From the NCBI GenBank assembly GCA_946811185.2, contig OX328105.1:41962845-42026844 (forward strand): a stretch of 64,000 nucleotides of DNA, in the 5' to 3' direction. This DNA is from Hippopus hippopus. Taxonomy: Eukaryota > Mollusca > Bivalvia > Cardiida > Cardiidae. Position numbers and translations under genes: made by a program. How positions within the stretch are numbered: the stretch's first letter is position 1; each line of letters begins with the position of its first letter. The notes beneath the pieces are model-generated. The model saw nothing but the letters and a program-made list of their open reading frames with translations. It searched no databases and was not told the DNA's origin. Below, in pieces: positions 12,043 to 23,600 of the stretch.

Positions 12043-15000
12043 TCAACCAATGATTGAAGGAACGGTAGCAGCTGGGGGTAGCATTCGGTCCAGGTAGTAG
12101 ATATCCCTGTACCTGCATAGTTCACCAACTTTTTGTGGGAGGTTGGGGTCAGTGTGGTATACCATTGTTTCATTTAAGACACCAAGCCATTCTCGCACGA
12201 ACGTCAACTGAAAAAGAAAAGTTATGGGTAGCGAAATTACCTCCCTTTATTAAATGCAAACGAGATAGCCCATTGAAATGATGAAATGCTTGTATAAATA
12301 TAGTGTATGTAGATTAACACGTTCGCCTCAAATTACTGGTTCGTCACGATAGCTCTTTGCGCCGACATGCTGACACCAAATTGCCCTCATCGCATGATTT
12401 ATAGACTGACGCTAAATGAAACACTTTCTTTTTCTTGTCCTATGAGCACCAATTTCATAAGCTATTTATAACCTGGGCCTTTTTTCGACCGCTGAAAGTA
12501 CAATCAACTGAACATGGGAAAGACTTTTATCTTAAGGACAGGGCACCCTAATGGGATTCGTGTAACATCGCCTTTCATCGTAGGGATTCGGCTAAGACTC
12601 GGGAAATCCGTAATCGATGCGGGGAACCAGCATCTATCGGCCGATCGATTACGGATTACCCGAGTCTTAGTCTGTTTTTCGGCGATGAAAGGCGATGTTA
12701 CAGGAATCCGCATTAGGATGCCCTATCCTTAAAGGGTTAGACTGAACAAGCGGGCGACCTATTTCCAAACTTCATGTTCAGCACATGATCTATGTCCTCC
12801 GCAAAAGCTTCTGTTTTCGCCTATGGCGCTTAAAATGTTTAAAACTCAATTTTCATATAGTTATTTGATGAATTTAGATGTTAGTCATTTTTATACGTGA
12901 ACAGAAAAATACAAGTAGTAATATTTATCAGTGTCTTTCAGTAAATTTTGATTCACAGCAAAAAGTATAAACAGGTCCCTTTAGCTGAAACATTTTATGC
13001 ACACAACTTTAGGCGTATGCGCCGTGATGCTTAAAAACATCAGGGGTACCTTTCTCTAAACTGCGTATGCAGGAAGTTTGCGTGCGCAGTTTAGGTAAGT
13101 AAGCATCATGTCTGAAAATAAGTATAAAAAAACTGCATAAAGTTACGATTTGAGTAAACATCTGCATAACTTTATGCCAGTTCATATCTTTTCGTAAAGC
13201 AGAAATCGTACGTGTGTATAATACGAGCAATCAATTAAAAAAAATGCGTAAATCTACGCAGTCTAGTGAAAGGTACCCTAGGAGAGCATGCTTGTCATGA
13301 GCAAAATACCAGGAAAAAAACAGAAAAAAGAACACAAAAATACCAGAATGTCTTAGTTAAATCTCGCTGACAAGCTTACCTCTAGGTCTTCAATTCCCTG
13401 GTGGGAGTACACGTGGTCTTTTTCATTTCTGGTCAGTAGGGTCATGTAACATTTTGAAGTGACCTGGCACAAAAAATACTCCTGAAACAGAGACATAAGG
13501 GCAGTATAATATATAGACAAGAGCGTAGCTAAGCCTTTTTTGAACTTATGCAAATTTGGAAAGGGGAATCTATGCGGGGGTAAAGCCATTCCCGGGAAGA
13601 CAACGAAACATCGGCTTTGCGGATAGATCTGTATAATCTTCAGCTTTGCGGATAGATCTGTATAATCTTAATCTTTTACAAGAAACAAAATCTGCATAGT
13701 TGTTGGTGTCAATGGGTTCGACAATTTGTAAATCATTCTTTTTTTCTAATAGTAAGTATGCACTCGAATTCCGATGTTACGCATTTGCGTACGTGTGCGT
13801 GTGCCTAGCTACGCCACTGATAAAGAAGACCTGACACAGAAAGTACTCCTAAAAGAGAGGCACTAGGGCAATGTAATACATAGAGGTGGACTGACGCGGA
13901 AAGTATTCCTGGGAAAGAGGGGTAGGGGGTAATGTAACACTTAGATGTGACTTGGCACACAAGTTTTATATATTGGTAGGCATGGTGATAATGGCACAAA
14001 TCCTGGTCTTATTCACCAACCTTTCTTAATTTCATTCGTAGTCTTCTTCCAGATTTGAAAAGTAACACAGCTTCCGATTGGGTAAACCATTTGTTTTAGC
14101 CATTCAGAAATTGTGTTACTTTCAAATTTAGAATATTCTCGAGAAGAAGACATAGAATGTTCTTAAGAATGGTTGGTGAATACGGACCCTGGTCTTGTAT
14201 CGTCCACTCAGCAAGGTCAATAGGTCAAAGACAGCATTTTTCTTTCAGCGACCATAAAGATACATTTTTTTTATCAACTGACAATGAAATTTTCTTAGAA
14301 TGTTTGTCTCTAATTTTAAGGCCAAATTTATGACAGTGTGTAATGTAAGTGAATTAAACCTGGTCGTTTGTTCAACTTAATGAAACTTGGCACTCTACAT
14401 CAGTTTGTATTTTTACAGATAAAAACTAAACACAACTGTAAGTCAAAGACGTAAACATGTAAAGCGTCACCTACCGAAACGGGATCATAGTAAAATGTCA
14501 TGTACCCATGGACATCTGCCTCTGTGACCCCCGCCAGCTGGAAAAGGTAGTTCAACAATACTAATATGTTTTCTTTATAAAAGTAAGGCCATTAACAACT
14601 ACCGCTTGGCGCTACAGTGCTTGAATGAAAAAGGAGTTACGCCTTTTTTTTTCAAGATTTAAAGACTGGTAACTAGCGTTTCCTTCTTTTTTCAAATGTT
14701 TTTCATCCATCCAAAGTATTATTTTCTGTTCTTGAATCGCTTTTTAATTCTCGTCTGCAAATTCTGTCAGTTTAGACAAGTCTAAAAATTTTCGTCTGTC
14801 CAAGATTTATTGAGTACTGCACTACAGTGAGTCAAGTGGGCTTACCCTTGGTCAAGCCTCTGCAAAACACTATATCGTACAAGTTTGTGAAACTCAAACG
14901 GAGACATGTATCAATTGAGCTATCACTGTGATCCGTTTTATTTTTAATTAACAAAGTGGGGGTTTTTTTTGCATTTTTATGAAAAAAGGGCTCGTTTAAT

Positions 15001-16325
15001 GTCAAATGACAACCTCGGCCAGTGTACGCGAATTCGACCAATACGAGAAAAAATCGGCCAGTGTCAAATACCATTCACGACAAATCCCGCCCGTTAGTTG
15101 ACAAATTTTCAATAATCATATGATTTGTATTGCCCGAGTTACACGTCCGAGATCTGCGGTATTAGCTGGAGACCTTCCGGGCGAGCCCCGGTAGTGCTGT
15201 CTGTAGCGTACAGGAATTGAAAGCAGTGAATCCCTGGTTCGGATCCCCAGCTTGGCGAATTTCTGTCCAAGGATTGATGATAGTCATCGGGACAGGGTTC
15301 ATTCATCTCTCACCGCTGTTCATTGTTTCGACGATGATATGTGCAATGAAATAATGTTGAAAACAGCGTTAAACACCACACGATCAGTCGCAGACCTCGG
15401 ACCTTTAACTCAGCCGATACAAAATTACTTGATTTATAACGTTATAGAAGAAAAGCGTCACATACGGTGCCGACGCTGTACTGCATTTTTCGTTTTCAAT
15501 GTAGATTTTAAGCCGACAAAGGGCATAACTGTCAAAACTACTTTGAGGGATACCTGTTAATCTGGTATGGGTTCTCCTTTTGATACTAAACAACTAGCGC
15601 AAGTTTGCAGTAAATACGAGTATAAGAGCCCTTCTTTGTGGAAAAAAAAAAAAATGCGGTTTAATGCATCTGCAAAATCTATCAATTCAGGTCAGCCTGC
15701 ACAATCCACGCAGGCTGAGACGGGTCGAAACTTATTGGTATATGTTAATTATCTGCATGTCCAAGGACCATTCTACCTCATGATTCAGTCGGCTGTTCGA
15801 CAAAACTGATTTTTTGGATCCATAGTTATGTAACGACTTGCTTAGTGTAATATACTACTGCAATGCATTAACACACGCTTTTGGCAGAGCGCCGCCCATA
15901 ACTTTATAACAGAAATGTGAGAAAATGTTTATGTTTTTACAAGAAAACGACGATGCAGACGACAACAGGGCTATGATAAATCCTTAAAGTTCTTTTAAAA
16001 CAGTCAAGTTAGTTTTTATTCATGAAACGCGACTGAAAAACAAGTCTGCATATAGCACAACAAAAACAACAACAACAACAGGGTCCATATTCACAAACCA
16101 TACTTGGGAACATTCTTTTTCTAATTTCAGATTTAAAAAGTATCACACCTTCTGATTGGCTAAACCATTTGGTTTAGCCAATCACAAGGTGTGTTACTTT
16201 CAAATTTAGAACTCTTGAGAATAATACTTAGAATGTTCCTAAGAATAGCAGGTGAATGTGGACCCTGAGGACCGTGCATAACTCACCAAAATAAACGCGA
16301 AAGAAAACACAAGCCATGGGACCAT
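12043..16325 (-). CDS. Secreted-protein family gene B, four exons
   Basis: Coding exons are 16287-16325, 14474-14536, 13380-13481 and 12043-12207, all phase 0, giving 122 residues. Exon 1 encodes MVPWLVFSFAFIL and splices to LAGVTEADVHG, so a signal peptide ending near VTEA is likely. Exon 2 ends FYYDPVS. Exon 3 carries two Cys (FLCQ and SKCYM) and ends GIEDLE. Exon 4 carries REWLG, a NET sequon, YHTDPNLP, one Cys (ELC), RDIYYLDR and LPPAATVPSIIG. With three mature Cys, one may be free or bridge two chains (inference). Exon 3 matches gene C at 28 of 34 residues and exon 4 at 40 of 54. Exons 3 and 4 equal gene A in length, exon 1 equals gene C, and total span is nearly that of gene A (4.28 kb). 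Decayed extra exon-3 copies sit in intron 2. Function is unknown. Confidence 0.87.
12535..12730. repeat. Long palindromic repeat
   Basis: GGGCACCCTAATG faces CATTAGGATGCCC, and AACATCGCCTTTCATCG faces CGATGAAAGGCGATGTT, so nearly the whole 195 bp folds back on itself. It lies in intron 3 of gene B. Confidence 0.7.
13042..13279. repeat. MITE with AGGGGTACCTTTC ends
   Basis: The left end AGGGGTACCTTTC faces the right end GAAAGGTACCCT. Further inverted pairs inside include TGCATAAAGTTACG against CATAACTTTATGC. Confidence 0.65.
13829..13965 (-). pseudogene. Tandem relics of family exon 3
   Basis: Three partial copies of the 5' part of exon 3 lie head to tail with a period near 60 bp inside intron 2 of gene B, just upstream of the real exon 3. 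The copy nearest the 5' side reads LVCQVTSKCYITP before running into non-exon sequence. The next begins EYF after a TTCCCAG acceptor and has lost both Cys. The third begins EYFLCQV after a TTTTAG acceptor and breaks off. Two of the three keep an acceptor-like AG. None keeps the end of the exon or a donor, so they are read as decayed duplications, although a cryptic alternative exon cannot be excluded. Confidence 0.65.
14005..14195. repeat. Palindromic MITE with GATTGGCTAAACCA stem
   Basis: The stem is CCGATTGGGTAAACCATTTG against GTTTTAGCCATTCAG (diverged), with ends containing ACCAACCTTTCTTAA and TTCTTAAGAATGGTTGGTGA. Confidence 0.65.
15135..15395 (+). repeat. tRNA-derived SINE
   Basis: It has a B-box-like GGTTCGGATCCCC, the same body as the SINE at 12-282, and a tail TGAAATAATGTTGAAAACAG. 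Confidence 0.65.
15640..15900. repeat. MITE, GAGCCATGCTCTG family (diverged)
   Basis: The core CAGCCTGCACAATCCACGCA and the typical right-hand part are present, including CATTCTACCTCATGATTCAG. Confidence 0.6.
16080..16265. repeat. Palindromic MITE with GATTGGCTAAACCA stem
   Basis: ACACCTTCTGATTGGCTAAA faces its mirrored arm after a TTTGG centre. The ends are GGGTCCATATTCAC and GTGAATGTGGACCC. Confidence 0.75.
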
Positions 16326-17562
16326 CCTGTTGCACGTGGTGATGTGTATACGGACAAGTCTAGACGGAATACTTCTTCAAGACCGTGTTATCATAGGGAA
16401 AAAATGACACAGTTTTGTTACACCTTAACCTTATTTGGTTTTGTGTTTGTGTTCCAATGCATATTTTCTTATTTTCTTCAAAACACGAGACTGTTTCATG
16501 AAGGTTGCAAGAACGTAATTTAACTAATATACTCGTGGAATAGACTGTCATGCAAAGAACAGAAAACCAGTCAGGCAGATGTATTTACTGCTTACCAAAC
16601 GGTAAGTTTTAGACTTGTCCAAATTGAAAGCACTTGCAGACGACAAGTCAAAATCTTAAAACCTCGCATGTCCAAACATGCGAGATTTTGGGTGGCCCCA
16701 TCAGGAATCCGTACAAATATGCTAAAAACAATAAGATGTGTATTGAAAAGATTGACATTGGTGTAGGTAATGTAGAAAATGCTGGTGACCAGCTCTTTCT
16801 GGTGAGCTGCATTTTCTGTTTTTCCCTACAACATTTTCAATCCTTTCAGAGGCACTTTTCTTCGTAGTCGTTAAAATACGGGATGGTAATGACTAACCTA
16901 GAACCAGAATAAGAACGCCATGCAGATCACCAGTCATATGAATGATGACGGATAACTCTTCCCGAATTCGATTTTACTTTTTGACGGGTTGCATTCGGGC
17001 ACAGAGACGATCGCTAAAAAAATGGGAAAATCTCCGCACATAAATTCTCATTAAATTCACAAAATGACGACTAAACTAGAATTTGTATATCTATTGCTTG
17101 AGTTTTCGATAATCCTTCGTTTCAAAAACTACTGTGTTCAATTTAAACGCTGCAGATATGAAAAAGAGTGCAATTAAGTCACGATGTTTATAATTACCAA
17201 AATAGGCACAAAATGGCTGCAAAACACGATAAAGTTCGTTAGGGTTTTTTTTTTTCCGAGATTTACATGGTAATAACGACTTCTTAAACTTTTACGTAGT
17301 AAAACGTTTAATAATCTGTCCTTAGCCATGACTTGATGTCACTAAAAGCCGACTGCTTTTCACAGCAATACAAATTTAACCGACAAAATACAGTCGGAAC
17401 AGGGCTCCGAAAAATTTGCGGTGGACTCGAGACGGTACGGTGCACAATACACGTCCAAAAATGAAAAGAAGCATGGTAAACGTCTCATTATTGAGACTAG
17501 TATATGTACTATAGTAGAGTATGTCAACACAAGGACAACAATTGATAGAAGGAAAAAATACA
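16326..17562. other. Intergenic between genes B and C
   Basis: It holds one TTAA-family MITE at about 16600-16900, recognisable by TAGACTTGTCCAAATTGAAA and a diverged centre. No clear TATA box was seen upstream of gene B exon 1. Confidence 0.4.
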
Positions 17563-17568
17563 TTTATT
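17563..17568 (-). terminator. AATAAA polyadenylation signal
   Basis: TTTATT on the plus strand, 35 bp past the stop codon of the gene at 17603-27266. Confidence 0.6.
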
Positions 17569-17602
17569 TGACATTTTAGTGAGTGAAAGGTTGCAAAAAA
17601 AT

Positions 17603-20600
17603 TCATCCGAAGATAGAGGTAACGGTTGCTGTCGGGGGAAGCACTCGATTGATGTAAAAAATGTCTTTGTCTCTGCACAGTTCACCAAATTTTACTGGGA
17701 GGTTGGGATCAGTGTGGTATACTAGTGTTTCGTTTAGAGCACCTAGCCATTCCCGCACATATGTCAACTGGAAAGAATCAAAGCAATAGGTTAATTAACC
17801 CTTCACCACACGACAAAAATATTGACTTGTCTATATTGAAAACATTTGCAGACGACAATTTAAATGTGGCTCAAATCTTTGATAGCCTAGAAAACATTGT
17901 GTGAAAAGTAGAAAACGTTGTTTACCAGCATTTTCCCTTTTTATACAATGTTTACAAGGTTTCTTTGTCAAGGTTGTCAAAACTCCGAATTGTGTGGTAT
18001 GGTGTTAAATCGAGCTATAGAATAAAAACATGCGTATAGTGTTATGGTTAGCATAGCTGCCTTCCTTTAATAAATGTAAATTAATATAACCGGTACAAAG
18101 TGGTTGTGTGCTTGTGTAAATATATTTTCTTAGGCTAAAGCACTTCCATTAGAATCTTGGTACCTCAGACTGTGTACATTAAGTGCCTAACTAGGTGCAT
18201 TCTTCAGTTGTCTGGTTTGCGCTTTGTTCCGGCGTGGTGGTCTAACCAGTTAAAGTCATTACTTTTTGTTACATTTTGTTGACCATAACAAGAAAAATCA
18301 AGTATTTAACTGAATTTAAGCAAAAATTTGTTGGGTTATGATGACAAACTTGGGGCTAGATGAAGCAAGATCATACATCACTGTGTCTTGTACTGAAAGT
18401 AAATTGACATCGAAACAGTAAATATAACAGAATAAAATTTCTGTACTCTCATCTGTAAGCTTTAATATGTTGCTCTTTTGTTTTTTTTTTTTACCTCGGA
18501 AATGTTAACTTTTTTTATTCTGTTTTGATGTGATTGCAAACAATGATATACCTCTACGGATGTTAAATAATTGCGTGAAACATCAATAATTTGTGCTTTG
18601 TGAAAAGGTAACGTTAGTTTAATACTTTAATATATCTGCGACAAATATTGACCCATGTCAGCTTGCGCAGGCTTACCTGAATCGAAACGTTTTGCAGTGA
18701 GTAAATTATTTGCGTGTAAAAGAAACATTCTACCCCATGAATCAGCCAACTTTGCGACAAAATAAGATCATAATTGGCTTGCAACACGCGAAAAGGGGCA
18801 TTCGGACATTTGCGTAAAGCGTCGTCCCGGATCAGCCTGCGCAGTCCGCGCAGGCTAATCCGAGACGACACTTTACGCAAATGTCCGAATGTCCCTTTTC
18901 GCGTGTTGCAAACCATATTATGTGACCTCTCGCTTTGTGCAATGCTTTACTAAGATATATTAAGCCCCCTTTTCCCGGAACGTCACTCAAATGAATAAAT
19001 GGATGGATAAAAAACCTCTAAATCTTCTATTCCTTGGCGGGAGTACACGTGGTCTTTCTCTGGTCTTGTCAATGGTGCAATATAACATTTAGACACGACC
19101 TGGCACAGGAAGTATTCCTGGAAAAAAATAAACTAGTTGAGTGTTACCCTTCTACGTAAGAAAAGGCTTATTTAAAGTGTTCAAAACTGTCTTGAATGAA
19201 TAGGACATTTTTCTTAACCCATATCCTGCTTAATAACTAAAATGAAAATTTCAATTCGACAGTAAAGATCCAAATATTGCTATTTCAAAGTTATGTTTTG
19301 GGGACAAATATCTCCTTATCGGACAGTGTAGATCCAAGATCAGACTGCACGTTCTGAGCAGTCTGATCTTGATCTACATTGTCCGCTAAAGGTCAGTGAG
19401 TCGCGCTTAGCAGCGTAAGTGTGAAAGCCCTCGCCCGATAAAGCCTGCAACTGTTAAGCCACCGCTTTGCGATTATATTTTTTTTCAGCTTACCTACCAT
19501 TTCTATTCAGTCATTAAGGCCGATTAGTCGCAGATAAGTTGGAGTACGATCGGCAATAGTCATTGCAAGTAATCAGTTTCCGCCGGTAGAAAAAATCAAA
19601 GGACTGAAAGTCCTGAAAAGCGGATTTGTTGAACAGTTTTAAAATATGTTTCGATGTAATGAAAATTGAAATCTTTTATCACATGTAATACATGTAGATC
19701 TATAATATGTAAGTAATAAATAGAGTAAGCAAGGACAATGGGAGTCGAAGTTGTTTACCAAGTGTGCTGTGCAGCAACTGTTATTTTACTACTTTATTAG
19801 AGTAGTAATTTGATCCAAATTATCTGACATAATTTTATGCTAGTATTCAATTTAGGACTGTATATATGCGTAGGACTGTATACCCAGTGTTTAAAAAAGT
19901 GACATTGTGGTGTACTAGCTAAAACTTAAAGCAGGATGGTTAGTGCGCAAACATGACAGTATCTGGTTCTGGTCAAACTGATAACATTGTACAGTCTCGA
20001 AAAAAGAATATTTTTCAAGACTAATATCAGCATAAACTGAAGAAGTTTTAGAGATACTTATGGCTCTTTGTAAAAGAGCTGTACAATTTACACTTGTTTA
20101 TTTCGTCGGAATTCTAAGACCTTTCTAAAGCTTTCACAGCCATTCAAACATTTAACATTTTGTAGCAGAATGGTGTAGTGAAGCTACATGTAAACATACT
20201 AGAAAATACAAACATGTGGAAAAAAACCAAGGTGGATTTATATAAGCGAAAATTATTTGACAAATATATAGAATATTTCAGTTGTTGATGAGTAAGATTA
20301 AAAAAATAAAATACACAAAACAGGAAATTTTTTGCTTCAATGACAATGACATATAATGATAATTCTGTAAAAACAAAGTTTTAAGGTCTACAACTGTCAG
20401 TCAGTTTCAGCAATCATAAACAAATTTGATCAAAGAGTGCAATATATTGCTACTTACACATGTATGCAATATGAAATTTTTGCACCTTCTTATTCAACAC
20501 TTCACAAGAGGACAAAATTTTTGACTCTCCCAAATTAAAACCAACTATTCAGACTTTCATACTCTCACCAAACTCAAAAATGACTTATCACTGAATTATG

Positions 20601-23600
20601 GCTGGAAAATCATTACTACAGAAGAAAGCTAAGATTAAGAAAAAAAAAAATATCTTAATTGGTATTTCCTTAATAGGCTACATAGCTTCTATGGTTATTA
20701 TTAGATTTCATACATCAGTTCTGGAAAACCTTGTGAGAATGGTACATAATCAATAACATGCATCGTCGACAATGACTCATATTCAAATAAGTATCAAGAT
20801 GTTATATCTGATATGATAAAAATAAACAGAGTTACCTATTGCTTAAGTACATTTTCACTATCAAACGCCCAAAATAGCATCATTTACTGAATTTAACCAT
20901 ACACTTTATATTAAAAGAAATATATATCTGGTAGTATTTATTGGCCTTTTAAAAAAAAAATTGATTTGTGATATAAAAACTAAACAGCTCCATATTTAGA
21001 GCATTAACAAACAATTCAATAAATATGGCTCAGATTATGTGGTTTGTATTTGTATAGGGCACAAAATATTCTAGGATAAAAGAAAGAAAAGAAATACTGA
21101 TGTCTTGTTTTCCAACAATGTTTTAATAAGCCCTTTTACACAGGACTCATAAAACATGGGATTTATCATGTGTTAAAGGGTTAAAAAACGAAAAATCCTC
21201 AAAAAAATTCTCCCTATTTAACTTTGTGTGACACAAAATTCAAAATTAAAGGGTCAAATATAGGTCATGTTTGGACAAACCATAAGGTATTCCAAATACT
21301 GATTATATGTATTTGTAACAGTTCTGTTAAATAGCCTTCCAAGGCTGGAATTGAACCCAGAACCTTTAGGTCCCAAGGCAAATGCTCTACCACATTGCTA
21401 CAAAAGCTAGCTCTATAGCAAGACAGTATAAGTGTCCCCTTATAAAAACACAAGCTATACATTTACATCAATCTGTGGGATAGACCAGTATACAACATAT
21501 CCATGTCAGGTCGTGGCATCTGACAACTGGATCTGGAGAAAATTTTGATTTTTTGGTTTAACACTTTAAAGAGTAAATGCCAAACACTCCATGTTAATAA
21601 TCCTGAAGGAAATAGGCAATTGAAAGCATTATGGGACAGAGACAAAATTCTGGTAAGCATTATTTTCTCCTGTTCCAACAGTGTTTTCAATCATATGAGT
21701 TCAGTTGTATCAATTTCTGAACTGTTGTCTCCAGATGCATTTAAAGTGCCTAAAACTTGTCATATGGGGAAGGAATGAATAATGAAATGGCATCCATTTG
21801 ATTACCAGTTTTGATTTACAAAACAAAAAGTAACTTATGCATAGATGGTGGACATAGACTACTCTGAACAATCTTACAAAAATTAACTCCCCTCTAAATA
21901 TGGATATGGGGTCCTGCATGGCTCACCAGTAAAGTGTAGGACTCGTTACCTGATGGCCTAGGTTCTAGCCTCACTGGAAGCACCATGGTTTTCTGTGAGA
22001 GTGTCCTTAGGCAAGACACTTCAAAGCCCTAGCCTAGTACTGCTAAAACCCCTTAAAAACATACATAAATAAGCTAGCTGTAGCAGTTATATGACTGAAA
22101 TAATGTTGAAAGTGACATTAAACACCATTCAATTAATCAAATGATCTAAAATTGGCCTGCAAGGTTAACCTTAACCAAACTTTTCTGTCAGCCACACAAA
22201 ATGTGGCTCTTCAGTTTGCGAAAACATTGGTAGACAAACAGGTTTTTCAATTTTCATTCTTACTAAAGTAGTTTTTCCCCATCCCATAACACCATAAAGG
22301 ATACAATGCATTTTAACTTAGGTAAGTGTGGCTATATTATCCCATTTTGAAGGATGTTCAGAAAAAAAATTGAAACAGCTTATCCAATTGGCTGAGCTTT
22401 ATTTAGAAATTTTAGCCAAACTAAAAATCAAGGGATTTCAGAAGAACAAGTGAAGGTGGTTTTTGTCTGAGACTTTGCTTTAAACAAGATTGAAAATATT
22501 AACAGCTCACCCTAGGGTTTGTAAACATGTGAGCTTACATAGCTACACTAAACATGATGACTATATTTTTCTTTTTTTATAGCATCTTAAGCATTTCTAA
22601 AATCATCATTATTCATCATTATGCAAGACTCTTTTAAAATATTGAAACTTCTGTACCCAGACATCAAGGTTCTTTTTTATTTTTACAACAGCATTTTACA
22701 AATCTAGTCAGGCTATAAGCACAACACTTTCTAAACTTTTATACAGTTGGTATAATCATATAGACTTTAAACAATTCAAATCTAAAATAGTGTGCCCATA
22801 AGAATGTAATTTTACTATGTTAGGCAGTCTGATCTTAATCTACTCTTGTTACATAGCATACAAACTGTCCTCATTCTGAGGTATAAAGCATGCATTGTTT
22901 TGAAACGGTTTACTTTAGAATAAACAACACAGTAGTCCTCTCAGGGAAATAGAAACAGTGGTATTTTGTATGTCAGTTCTTACTGAAAGCACATTGTTCT
23001 TTCCATAACTCTAACACCTAGGAATCCCTTCAGAGGTTCTTCCTAATTACTACACAACTTCAAATTATTGATTTCAAAATGAAATACAAAATCAAACAAG
23101 AAACAATAATTTGATTGTTCAGGTACAATGATTTCTTCTTTCCTGTCAAAAGAATGTTCTTGGTTTCATTCCTGAACTCAAAATTGTTATGTAATAGTCT
23201 GAAAGGTGAAAACTAAGCGGTGTGTTTAGTATTTTTTAAGATTTAGGCCATCTGTAATTCATGAATATTGAATGTACCTTCCTTCTGTTACATAAATGAA
23301 AATTTACCAGTATCTTCATAAAGAAATAAGTCAAGAAAATAATGATTTTACAAAAAAGAAAAGTAAGGTCAACTCATACAGTGCCACAAAACATGAAATT
23401 GATTGTAACTACCTTCAAAAATAATTTGTTGGATGACTGATTTCTGGTGGTTACATTAGTTGCAACACCGTTTCAGTCTTACAGTTACAACAACTTATTT
23501 ATTTGTGTACCTCTCTGGTTGTACTAGGGCTTGGCTGGTTCTCTGCAGTGTCCAAAACTGTGTAGAAACTCCAAATAAGGTCCCCAGGTTTCATGTTTGA

